From the NCBI GenBank assembly GCA_963556495.2, contig OY747712.1, positions 14,413,735 through 14,477,734 on the forward strand: 64,000 bases of DNA, read 5' to 3'. The notes beneath the pieces are model-generated. The model was not told where the DNA came from. It did no database searches and saw nothing but the letters and a program-made list of their open reading frames with translations. The stretch is from Valencia hispanica (lineage: Eukaryota > Chordata > Actinopteri > Cyprinodontiformes > Valenciidae). Position numbers and translations under genes: made by a program. Shown piece after piece: positions 35,049 to 45,960 of this stretch. Positions within the stretch are counted from its first letter, which is position 1. Each line of letters starts with the position of its first letter.

Positions 35049-35515
35049 GTGATGAAATCTCGTTTTTATCAGCTGAGGAAGATTGCCAAGGTTAAGGATA
35101 TGCTTTTACAACAAGATTTTGAAACAGTAATTTATGATTTATTACATCACGCATTGATTACTGTAATTCAATTCATGGTATCTCCCAGTCCAACCTCTCT
35201 CGTCTCCAGTTGGTTCAGAATGCGGCTGCATGTCTTTTAACTGGTACACAGAAGCGAGAACACATCACTCCAGTTTCACTGCACTGGCTGCCTGTTCATT
35301 TTAAAGTGATTTTATTTGCTTATAAATCTTTACATGGTGTTGCCCCACCCTATTTATCAGAACTTTTAAAAGTACATACCCCCTCTCGGCCCCTGAGATC
35401 AGCGGATCAGCTGTTCCTCGAGGTACCCAGGACAAAACGCAAGCTTAGAGGGGTCCTAGACCAGATAGTTTTTAGTCCCGAGCCAATTACCCATAATCCC
35501 TGGTTTTAAGCAATT
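35049..35515 (+). mobile_element. L2-like LINE fragment, copy c, plus strand
   Basis: Plus-strand frames give 'SRFYQLRKIAKVKDMLLQQD', then after a frame change 'VQNAAACLLTGTQKREHIT' and 'LHWLPVHFKVILFAYKSLHG', 'PSRPLRS'. This is the C-terminal region of an L2-clade polymerase. It is broken by frameshifts and lacks both ends. Confidence 0.75.
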
Positions 35516-37064
35516 GAGATTAGCTAATTAGCAAAACCAGATTGCTAATCCCAAATTAGCTGCCTTACATTCCTCGACCGTTTTATTTAAATTCTCTGCA
35601 GAGCCAGAAATCACACATCCGAGTGTATGCCAATTGCAAAACTTTTTATTCTCATTTATTCAACTCATTTTTTCAAAGGAATTACAGCACATGTACAGTG
35701 GCACCAGGGGTTGGTTGGTTCGGTTAATATATTTTCCATATTTGATCGTTTTTAAAAAAAAACAGTGATGCATCTACGCCTAAGAGTTATGGAGGCTTTG
35801 GATTGTGGCTGGTTACAGATGTGCTTCAGAGAGCCAGATGTCGTGCCAACCACTGGTGCAGAAGCGGCGCACGCTGCTGGATTTCCTCCCACTGACGCGA
35901 TAGCTTGCGGGACAGGAAACGGCTCCTTCTTTCCGACTTCTGATCCCTTTAATTGGAGAAGTGGCACTTGTAATTAATTTTCCAGTGTGGCAGCACAGCG
36001 CCAATTCAGCCTCTAAAACATCATCTAAATCCCCCATGAGAAGTCCAAAACCTCGTGACAATAACCTCTGCAGCAATCGCAATTGAAACATTTTATTATG
36101 CGCAAGCGGGCGCACACTTCAGGTCCATGCTGCCCAGGAGGAAGTTGTGAGACTGTGTGCTCAGGCCACTGCAGGTGAACTGTTCATATTTTAAGTGCAA
36201 TTGTTTAATTGTATTGTCCATATGTAGTTCTCTGTTCAACTTGTTTGGATCGAATATTAAATATTACACCTCTTTTACACTCTTTTTAAACAAGTTATAA
36301 CAGGTCTTTGGTCTGTACAAAACATGTTAAACAAAATAATTCTCGCATAAAGCGATCTCTCCAGCTCAATTCTTGACAATTTAAGTCCCTTTCAGAACGA
36401 GCTGTTTAGAGGGCTTTGTCACTTTTATGCAAATTAGCGGTTGCAGACCACGCCCACCCATCTTGTTACCAGGCTGCGGGTTTGACACATGAGAATGGGA
36501 TGCAATTGGAGGAGTTTGACCGGTGACGAGCGGTTATATGCAAATTCTGCTTATTGTGACGTCACAATAAGGCACCTTTTAAAATGGCAACCCAAAAAGG
36601 ATGAAAAATAAATAAAAATTAGCATATGTCCTCTTTAATTAAAATGAACACAAAAATAAATACAATTGAAAATGTTATATTACAAATTGACGAGTAAAAT
36701 GGAACAGCGTTCTCCGATACTCCAAAGCATGGTAGTGGCTGCATTATGCTGCTGCTGGTGGATTTAATAATGGCAGAGAACTACCTTTAAAATCTTCTAA
36801 ATCTGCAGCTAGATGGTAGAAACTTGGGACACAAGTGGAGGTTGCAACATGGCCAGAATGAATGAAACCTCCGACCGAACCTAAATCAGTCAGTTCAGAT
36901 TGACGTAAAGACGTCTAATCTGATTGGATGGGAGAAAAAATGAGCAGGTGGTTCTTGGATTGATGAGATGAAATGACGCCCCTTGCAACAAACATCTTTA
37001 GCTCTTTGTCACTTTAGCGAAATTGCTTTCTTTTAAATTAAATAGTGCATTTGGTTTTATTTTA
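35516..37064. other. Intron segment with short transposon-like fragments
   Basis: 'AAGCATGGTAGTGGCTGCAT' at about 36726 resembles a piece of the DNA-transposon family also seen at 42386-45960. 'CATATGTCCTCTTTAATTAA' near 36625 looks like the right end of a TTAA-flanked element whose left end I could not find. The rest is unassigned. Confidence 0.35.
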
Positions 37065-37122
37065 TTTATATATATATATATATATATACATATACATTAT
37101 ACATTTATATATACATATATAT

Positions 37123-37173
<51 letters not shown>

Positions 37174-37263
37174 TACATATATATATACACATATATATAT
37201 ACATACATATATATATATATACATATATATATACATACATATATATATACACATATATATATC

Positions 37264-37349
<86 letters not shown>

Positions 37350-37380
37350 CATACATATATATATACACATATATATACAC

Positions 37381-37433
<53 letters not shown>

Positions 37434-37498
37434 CACATATATACATATATACATATACATGTATACATATACATATATACATATACATATGTACATAT

Positions 37499-37591
<93 letters not shown>

Positions 37592-37639
37592 CATACATAC
37601 ATTATATATACATATATACTATATATATATATATATATT
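37065..37639. repeat. Long (TA)n/(TACA)n microsatellite
   Basis: About 575 bp of TA dinucleotides with scattered CATA/TACA steps, the longest pure runs exceeding 60 bp. It ends 35 bp before the acceptor of the next exon, leaving a normal pyrimidine tract. Frames of 165-237 codons inside are spurious. Confidence 0.98.
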
Positions 37640-37674
37640 CAGTTTCTTTTCTGTTTGTGTCTGCTGTGTTTCAG

Positions 37675-37754
37675 GCTCTGAATGAGATTTCAGAGAGTGA
37701 AGGTGCTCTTGGATTCCCAGAGGAGGAGATGAGGGAAGGTGGAAGTCTCCTCAG
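37675..37754 (+). CDS. mtcl2: MTCL2-like exon (80 nt, frame-setting)
   Basis: This 80-nt exon encodes 26 codons plus two bases, between 'CTGCTGTGTTTCAG' and the strong donor 'GTAAGA'. The product is '[20 protein letters not shown]' followed by EGGSLL and the split Arg completed by the next exon. It is the only recognised exon in the chain whose length is not a multiple of three, so its inclusion sets the frame of the whole C-terminal part. It starts only 35 bp after the (TA)n tract. Confidence 0.85.
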
Positions 37755-38162
37755 GTAAGAGTTCAAATCAAAACCCATTCAGGCTGTTCATGGATGCTGA
37801 AAACGAGGCTGACTGGTTGTGGAGAATTCAGGCTTTCTGTTGCTCCTACATACACGTCGAGCCCTTGGGACGCTTTGTGTTGATTCTGTTTGATTTTTCT
37901 TGAAGTGACACACAGTTTGTCCCTGATGGCTTTTATTTGGAGTTTTCTATTCAGGAAGGCTAGAGATCCAAGTTGCTACGATGATAAATATTTCAGTCCA
38001 GTTAAAAATTTTAAGAAGGGTTGATTTGGTTTACAGAAAAAGAAAGAAGGAATCAGGTTGTGTTACGAAATAACGTTTCTTTTTATGTGGATGATTTATT
38101 ACTTTCTCATGGCCTTTGGTTCTAGTTTAGTTAATTCATTTTGATGTGTGTTTTATATTTAG

Positions 38163-39708
38163 AGCCAAGTCCGTTTGCTCCATGAGCGACTTCCAGCGGT
38201 TGATGGACAGCTCGCCGTTCCTCCCCGACAAGACGCGCCCCGGCGGCCCCGACCGGGACAACGTCACCCCACCGCTCTCTCCGGACGACCTCAAGTACAT
38301 CGAGGAGTTCAGCAACAAGAGCTGGGGCTTCCCTGGGCCGCGCTCGCTCCAGGAAGCGTGGACAGGCAGAGCCGGCGAGGGACTGGAAGGGGAGGCCGGT
38401 CCCGATCCGTTCCAGCCGCCCTCCTCCTGGTTCCTGACCACCAGCGCCACCTTGACCACCAACACCCTGAGCAGCCCCGAGCGCTGCCACAAGTCGCCGC
38501 TCAGGGCCAGCGGGGCCGGGGTTGGAGTGGAGCACTTTGGGGTTCCCGTCCTCCACAGTCCAACCAGAGCCGGGGCGGCCGAGCGCGCCGCCGTCCAGGA
38601 CCCGGATCTGTTGTACTCCAAGGGTGGCAAAGCCCGGACGGGAGCAGAGGCTGGGATTGGAGCCAGCGGGTCAGACGACGTGTTCGGCGGTCCGCGGTGG
38701 CCCTGCCTCCTGGAGGGCGGGGGGCTGAGGACTTCTCCCAGCCAGTCCCCCGTCTGCTCCACTGTGGGCTACGCCTCCTCTCTGGAGCTTCAGCTGCAGA
38801 AGAATCTGAGCGACGACATGAAAGAGGTGGCCATCTCTGTGCGGAACGCCATCCGCTCACCGCCGGGACTAGCAGTCCGCGACACCGCCTGTCAGACCAA
38901 CGGGTTCACCACAAGAGGAACCCAGACTACCCAGACCATCAGCGTGGGCCTGCAAACGGACCTGCTACGGAACCTGACCAGCAGCCCTCACCGCTGCCTC
39001 ACCCCCAAAGGCGGCGGCACCCCCATCTCGTCTCCGTCGCGCAGCACGAGGAAGGTCCAGTACTCCCCGGTGGTCCAGAGCAAGTTTGAGCGACCCTGCT
39101 GCTCACCCAAATACGGCTCTCCCAAGCTGCAGCGCAAGCTGTCCACGTCCAGCAAGAACGAGCCGCTGAACAACAGCCGCGCCCCCACGCCCACCACCCC
39201 TCAAAAGGGCATCAGCGAGTCGGCATGGGCGCGCTCCACCACCACCCGGGACAGCCCCGTCCACACCACCATCAACGACGGCCTCTCCAGCCTCTTCAAC
39301 ATCATCGACCACACGCCGGTGGCCTACGACTCTCTGCAGAAGTTCAACAAGTCCCCGAGCCGCTCCCGGCCCACGCCGCCCCCCACCGCAGAACCCAGCC
39401 CCGCCCACGGGGCCCTCGCCGCGGACCCCAGGAACACGCAGGACTGCACTCGGGCCGCCAGGGGGCGCTCGCCCAGCCCGGTGCAGCTGATAGTGGAGAC
39501 TCAGGGAGACAGGAACGCCGAGGCGGTCAGTATCCGGCAGGATCTGTCCGCCCCGCCGGGCTACACGCTGGCGGAAAACGCGGCTCGCATCCTCAACAAG
39601 AAGCTGCAGGAGCAGAACTTTAGAGAGGAGCGAAGGGTGCAGGGGGGAGGACAGGGCGCCCCCGGCAGGCAGGCGGAGTCGGACAGAGGACAGCCTGGAT
39701 GTATGGAG
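38163..39708 (+). CDS. mtcl2: MTCL2-like large C-terminal exon
   Basis: This 1,546-nt exon encodes one base of a split Arg codon and 515 codons, ending at donor 'GTAAAT'. In order: 'SVCSMSDFQRLMDSSPFL' (codons 4-21), 'VTPPLSPDDLKYIEEF', a variable Gly/Pro-rich part, a TQT-rich stretch near codons 240-270 ('TRGTQTTQTISVGLQTD'), 'SPHRCLTPKGGGTP', the basic 'KFERPCCSPKYGSPKLQRK', 'ISESAWARSTTTRDSP', 'INDGLSSLFNIIDHTP', and 'PPGYTLAENAARILNKK'. From memory these are hallmark blocks of SOGA1/MTCL C-terminal regions; the basic part belongs to the microtubule-binding region of the family. The exon is very GC-rich, which explains long shadow frames in other phases. Confidence 0.95.
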
Positions 39709-41239
39709 GTAAATATACAGACGCCCTGGATCCATCGCTTCATCATTCAGTTGATCTGGGGCCCGTGTTTTCTGACACACTGATATCGCTGACATCATCT
39801 CGGATCCTTTTTTTTGAAGACCAACATGTATTCAGTCATAGTCGAGATAATAATATGCACTGAAATGTTAATGCTTTTTTTTTTTCTCAGATCGAAAGCA
39901 CTGACTGATGCAATGGTAATGTTAAAATATTTAGCTCTCCTCAGAAACACTCTCTCCACTGCTGCATGCTGAGAGTTTCTTCTGTCTCTCTCTCTTCCTG
40001 CTGCTTGTAGTCTGTCCTCTGGGCTCCAACTTTTACCGAAATACGCTTCACGCGTCTGATGACTGGAGCAGTGACATCAATGGTCTCACAGTTGCAAAGA
40101 ATTACATTTTAAGAGCTTAGATTATTTATCAAAAAGTCCAATTAAATCTTCAGCCAGAATGTTTAAGCAGTAGCAGTTTGAGTGGCTTGATGAAATCAGG
40201 GCTTCAGCCTTTCAGCCGGGCCCTTTTTAAAACCCATTTAGAGGTCATATGATTGCAATAAATATACTAAATATGAACCGATAATCATTTTCAATTCAAA
40301 AATACTTTATTCATCCCAAAGGAAAATTAAATGCTGTGGTAACTCATATCATGCAAGTATCTTCAAGGAGTTGTTGTGGATGGTGATGCTGTGGGCAGGA
40401 AGGATCTCCTGTAGCGGTCAGTCTTACATTGCCTCCTATCAGGCCTCTGACTAAAGACTGTTGCTGTATGACAGTCTCATGAGTGTCATGAAAATGCTAA
40501 CAGCTCAATATCCAGGCTGCAGAGACGATATTCCACAGTAACACATCCTGGATGACACCATCAGTTGCACTGCTAATCCACCTCATTTGCTTTTGCCACT
40601 CCTCTTTATATCTCTATGTCTGGCTGTATGGTTGGATATCCGGGCAAAGTGACGTTAGAGGACAGGAGAGAAGGTTTGATCCTCCTCCTCCTCTCTCTGC
40701 TCTTTGGTCCTCCTCTGCATCCATAAAGCCTCCTTCTCAACTCGATTACGCATCATAGCAACTGTCCAAATCCCTTTTGCTGCACAGCATAGTTGTCCAA
40801 ACATTCAATGCCTCAACCCCCCCCAAAAAAGATGAACAAAAGTCTAGAAAAAAAAACTACACCTACATGCAGCCACCATGAGCGGCGCTATTCTACAACT
40901 CGTGTTTTACGGCGCATGGATGGATCTGGAAGTCGGAGATCGGATGACATCGCCAGTTCATCCGTTAAAATTATGAGTATAAAAAGCAACATGACTAAGT
41001 GAACTGACTATAACATCATCAAGTGCTGTTGGCGAATGGGAATCGCTGAAAAAAAAGTTACTTTTTCTCCCTTTTCAAAACATTTCATTTTGATTATCCA
41101 TAAAACATGTAATCATGCCTCCATTATAGAGCATGAGGTGGGTCATCATTGGATCCTGGATACCCATGGATGATTTTCTAGAAAAGAAAAAAAAATACTT
41201 AAAAGGCATCTAGTTGTACAGCACAATTACAAGACTGTA
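39709..41239. other. Intron; LINE-type tail at 40285-40330
   Basis: 'AATTCAAAAATACTTTATTC' followed by 'CCCAAAGGAAAATTAAAT' at about 40295 is the inverted 3' tail of a fish LINE; the next 200 bp ('GGAAGGATCTCCTGTAGCGG') look like its 3' UTR. If the intron were retained, the protein would end 24 codons later at a TGA at 39781-39783. Confidence 0.45.
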
Positions 41240-42345
41240 TTTAAAAGGGATATTCCACCCCTAAATGAAATTTAGTCTGTTGCCATATTCCCCAGAGTTA
41301 GATAAGTGAGAAATCTTTTTTTTAGCCAGACCATTGAATCTCCTAATCCGACAGCAGTCCGTTTGCTTTAGCTTAGCATAAACAATGGAAGTGAATGGTA
41401 ACAGCTAGCATTTCGTGTGCAAAAGTCGTGAAAATTACTTAATAAAGATCCTCATTATTCCTGGTGACATCAATAATTATATCGATGGCAAATGAAAACA
41501 ATAAGTAACACGAAGGAATTACAGGAGTCAGTTTAGACTTGGGACTACGGTACGACAAATTGCCGCTGTAAGCCACCGTTGTGAGGCGTAAAAGCCACCT
41601 ACTTCTGTAAACATAGATGTGTGAGCTGCACTGAGCTTTTACTGCCTTAGTTTGAGTACTTTATAAGTGTAATGCAAGAAAATAGTTCTCGCTTGCGTAG
41701 TAGCAAAGGGTTGTGAAAACAAGCCGAAGACAAACGGCAACACAATGTTTCCCAGGATTCCATCTAATGTGGAACGAAGAAGACGACGGCTCGCTACCCT
41801 GTGAATTCCTCCAACAACACACGTAGAAAAAAGAAAAAAAATCAATACCTGGTTTGCGAGGAGCATTTCACACCTGAGGACTACGAAGAATAAAATGCAT
41901 TATTCTACCAGAAAGATGGTACTGCGTCTGAAGAACACAGCAGTCCCATCCATTTTGTGTACAGATACTGAACGAAGTGCATCAACACTGGCTGTAATAA
42001 ATGTTATTATGAATGACTGTAATGGTGACGTCTGGCTGACATTGTCACCTCCAGGTTTACCCTATAACATTTACAACATTTCACCCTAATGACTGTAAAC
42101 GGCGAGTTTTGTTGAGTAAATCACTTTTAGGCGGTTTACTCCACACGCAGCTCAGGCATTTGTGTTATTGAAAGTAGGCGTTTTCTGCAGGCGCTGCGTC
42201 GTCCTTGCGCCTTGTAGCGACGGGTCGTAATGTAGTCCCAAGTCTAAATCGGCTCCTGTAATTCCTTCGTGTTACTTTATTGTTTTCATTTGTAATCTAT
42301 ATGATTGTTACCATAATAAAAAGAAACATAAAAGCAGAGGGAAGT
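41240..42345. mobile_element. DNA-transposon remnant with long inverted repeat and THAP-domain traces
   Basis: Arms of about 70 bp pair: 41478-41548 ('AATGAAAACAATAAGTAACA', 'TTAGACTTGGGACTAC') and 42230-42303. Between them plus-strand pieces recall a THAP zinc finger: 'VCEEHFTPEDYEE' near 41852-41890 and 'RLKNTAVPSIL' near 41923-41958 in another frame, preceded by a 'FPRIP' block near 41748. THAP domains occur in P-element and Kolobok transposases. A stop and frame changes show it is dead. The outer limits are uncertain. Confidence 0.5.
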
Positions 42346-44005
42346 TCAGGGGGCTTGGGACAGTGTAGGAATATACAGCACCTAAAAGTACCCCATAAAC
42401 TTATTCACAGTTTGTCACATTACAACCACAACCTTTAATGTATTTTATTGGGGGTTGTATGTGATAGATCAGCACAAGCACGTAATTTTGAAGTGGAAGG
42501 GAAATTGTACGGGGTTTTTACACAAATAAAAGTCTGAAAAGTGTGGAGTGCATTTGTATTAACCCCTTCTTAGTTAACACTTTGCAAGTCTGTACATCTT
42601 ACTGTCATGTTTGGAGGTTTTTAAAGGACCCAAATGCATAGAGCTTCTTCATTAATAATAAAAAAAAGGATTATTTATTTATACACATTTATTGGAGGAT
42701 CAACCCCATGAGATGAATCATCTCGTTTTCAAGGGGGTCCTCATGATCATGTCTAAAGAACGTAGAACAGCAGTGTAGATACAAAAAAAGCTAAATAATA
42801 ATCAAACAAAATCTTAACGCACACACACGCGCGCACAAGCTCTCACTATTCCCTTCCCCACCCCTCACAGATGAAGCATAGTAAGGCACAATGAGGTGCA
42901 GTGGTTCCCAAATTATGCATGCATACAGCTCAATAATTACAAATATTGCTAACAAAGTTAACATCTCTATATAGATACATAAACGAACATATACACATAT
43001 TCAATGTGAGAAAAACTAGAAACGAGAGAACTTACAGCGTAGACATCGGGAGGTCACAGGGGAAACTAGAAACAGGAAAGCGGATCTAATAGTAGAATCT
43101 GACGGCGAGTGTGAGGAGCTTAAGTAAAGGGAGACCTGAATGCTGGATGAGAAGCAGATGGTTGATTTGTACAGGTTGCAGGTGAGTGAGTGAAAGAGCA
43201 GAGGGAGAGGAAAACAGCTGGGAAGGTGGCAGAATGGCAGGGGAAAACAGAAGGAAAGCTAACAGGTCACTAGGATGAAAAAGAGAAACCTAAAGTAAAG
43301 CCACTAAAGAACCTGACAGGAAGGAGGGGAGGAAAGCTGCACAGAAACACCAGCATAAACCTTAGAAAGAACTTAAATCAGAGAACAGTAATCCTAATGA
43401 GAAAAAGAAAAGCAAAGCGAACAGAAGAAACGGATGAGAAAGACATAAAGAGCAACACAATATAAAAGGAGAAGGATCTACAGAACCAGACCTAGAATAG
43501 AAAGCCTAAGTAAATAAATAAGGAATAACCCAAAAACGAGAAACACAAAGTACAAACACCTGAGGGTAAAAAATGACAGGGGGAGAAAACGTGGTGGAAG
43601 GGGAAAAAAAACATAACACTAAGTAGAAGGAAACTCTAATCACAAAACATTCAACGATCCTGACACTAAAATGATAAGGTAAACTGAATGAGGAAATGAA
43701 ACAACTAAAACACTTACAGCTTTCCACATCTGGAGACTGAAACTTTTACACAGTCCTCTTTTGCAAAATTGCTCAAGCTCAGTCAGATTGTGAACTTTAA
43801 TTTTCTGCTACAGGTTCCTAATTGGATTTTGGTCTGGGCTCTGACTTAGCCATTCTGAAGAGTTCATATTGAGCTCTGAACCAGTGCATTGTAGCTCTGG
43901 CTCTAAGTGTCTGGTCCCTGGCCTGCTGGACTCACTCATAAGGATTTTGTAGCTTAAAAAATATATTTTTCTTCTGCAATTACTATTATATTATAAAAGT
44001 AAATA

Positions 44006-45583
44006 CAGGGTATCCATAAAGTATCTTTACAATTTAAAACATTTATTAGAAAAGCAGTTGATAAGATATCTTAGCCAGATTTGTTTTATTGAAATCAGTG
44101 TTTTGTCAAAGTTTGTAATCACATTGAAATTGTTTAATGATATTATTATTATGATAAATTTTATGTCTAAACTGTTATGGGTTGAGGCTTTTTGCCTCTT
44201 CCTGCACTGTATTTCAAAACTTATTTACCTTGTAAAATAGTATATTTTGTATTGTGCAACTAAAATACAATAAAATAAATAAACTGTGTGTTTCATGTAT
44301 CCTGTTGGTGAAAGAGGTAGTGTTAAATGAAACCCTACAAAATGGCTGCTCCTCAAGAGAAGGCACAACGAAGGGAGGAGCGGGCGGCCGAGAACATCTG
44401 AGGACATCGATCGTGTAAGACGATCCTTTGCTCGTTCATCCGCACCACTGCCAGACAGTTGGAACTACCACGTTCAAACACAATCGATGTTTTCCCTCAG
44501 ATGTTCTTGGTTCCCGACGTCTCCCTTTATCCAACACTGTCCCTGTCGCCATACATTTCTTGTGCCATGCACGAATTGATGGTGGATCTCTTCCATACTT
44601 TGTGCTGTAGTTTCGCCGGGTCTGCACATCCGATCTTGTCTCCATAAGCCATGATGCACATTGTGCTTTCTCTTGAGGAGTAGCCATTTTTTAGGGTTTC
44701 ATTTAACAGTACCTCTTTCACCAACAGAATACCTGAAACACACAATTTCACAAATCTGATTACAAACTTTAACAACAACCAGAGGTGAGTAGAGTAGACA
44801 AAAATTGTACTCAAGTAAAAGTAGCACTACTTCAACATATTTTTACTCAAGTAAACGTACAAAGTAGTAATCCGAAAAATTATTCAAGGAAGAGTAAAAT
44901 ATTTGGTAAAAAGGCTACTCAAGTTTAGAGTACTTGTTCTGAGCATATGATTTAATATTTAAAAATTATTTAATTGGACAAAAATGTAAAGTTATGTGCA
45001 AATTCTAAAGACTAAAATAAATATAAATACATGACAAGAAACAGTTTTCTAAATCCATTTTTTTTTTCAAAGTAAATCTAATGAAACCAATACTTACAGT
45101 AGGAAATGTATATATGTTAGACCAGGTTAAGATACGCCCTCTTGACCTCCAAATGGCACAACAGCCTCAGCAGATAGAAAATAATGAGATAGAAAATAAT
45201 GTTCAAACGACGAAGCTTGTGTACAAACAAGAGGTCTCGCTTCAACTTAAACTCTGTGTGTAAGTCTGATGCACTTTTGGTTAAAACAATCATTCAGTTT
45301 CATTCAGTAAAGTTACGCGCTGTTCGTAGAGTAGTCAGAAACTTTACTCAAATAAGAGTAGAGATTGTTCGTAACAAATATTACTCAGTAATCAGTACAG
45401 TCTAGTAAAACTACTCCAAAAGTAGTTGTTTTTTTTTCAAGTAAATGTAACTAGTTACTACCCACCTCAGACAACCACTGATTACAATAAATCAAATCTG
45501 GTTAAGATGTCTTATCAACTGCCTGTAATAAATAAACTGTAATACGTTTTTTAAATTGTAAAGAGACTTTATAGGACACCCTG
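44006..45583. mobile_element. TA-flanked Tc1/mariner-type palindromic (foldback) element
   Basis: The ends 'CAGGGTATCCATAAAGTATC' and (inverted) 'CAGGGTGTCCTATAAAGTC' are flanked by TA on both sides. Inverted similarity continues far inwards. The centre carries two facing fragments of one transposase N-terminus: minus strand 44687-44436 ('MATPQEKAQCASWLMETRSD', 'YSTKYGRDPPSI', 'REPRTSEG') and plus strand about 44340-44440 ('MAAPQEKAQ', then in another frame 'RSGRPRTSEDIDRVRRSF'). That helix-turn-helix type (DUF4817-like) is known from Tc1/IS630-related elements. Contains a hAT-like MITE at 44780-45470. Confidence 0.65.
44780..45470. mobile_element. hAT-like MITE ('ACTCAAGTAAAAGTA' family), copy 1
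   Basis: The ends 'CAGAGGTGAGTAG' and 'CTACCCACCTCAG' are inverted. The subterminal motif 'TACTCAAGTAAAAGTA' is repeated in both halves. The flanks 'ACAACAAC' and 'ACAACCAC' form an 8-bp target duplication with one mismatch, as for hAT elements. No coding sequence. Confidence 0.75.
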
Positions 45584-45960
45584 TATGTGCGATGTGCAGG
45601 GTAATAAGTTTTCTGCTGCATGAAATACAATAACTTTCTTTCAATAATGATTTCCTTTTTGCCACTCTTCCATAAAGGCCTGATTTGTGATTTGCACAAC
45701 TTTTCTTAATAAATTTGTTAGCTGTGCCATACTCTTTCCACTTTCTGGTGATTGACTGATTAGTGGTCTCTACAATGTTCATAGCTTGGCACATTGTTTT
45801 CTAACCTAAACCAGCTATAAGCTTCTCCAATGTGAGTGTAGGGGGGACTAAATTCAAAAGCACACCACACTTTTCAGATTTGTTGATGGAAAAGGTGTTA
45901 ACGATACATAATTTCCCCCTCCATGTTACTTTATTGAGATTACAGGATTTTTGTTATTTA

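Larger units (their letters stand above)
42386..45960. mobile_element. Decayed DNA transposon (composite) split by nested insertions
   Basis: The left arm 42386-42596 ('AAAGTCTGAAAAGTGTGGAG') is matched inverted by 45835-45900 ('CCACACTTTTCAGATTTG'). The middle part resumes at 43727 ('CATCTGGAGACTGAAAC') directly continuing the 'CTGTACATCT' of 42590-42597, so about 1.13 kb (42598-43726) appears inserted. The piece 45590-45830 on the minus strand is a broken transposase-like frame. A TA-flanked palindromic element occupies 44006-45583. Right limit approximate. Confidence 0.5.

Noticed and set aside
37023..37758. Open frames of 165-237 codons rich in Tyr and Ile on both strands
   Set aside because: They are translations of the (TA)n microsatellite, open in several frames on both strands at once. 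Only 37675-37754 inside the last of them is a real exon.
38131..39798. Long minus-strand and second-frame open frames over the large exon
   Set aside because: They overlap a frame with strong family motifs, and the very high GC content removes stop codons in the other frames. They are treated as shadows, apart from the exon-skipping note.
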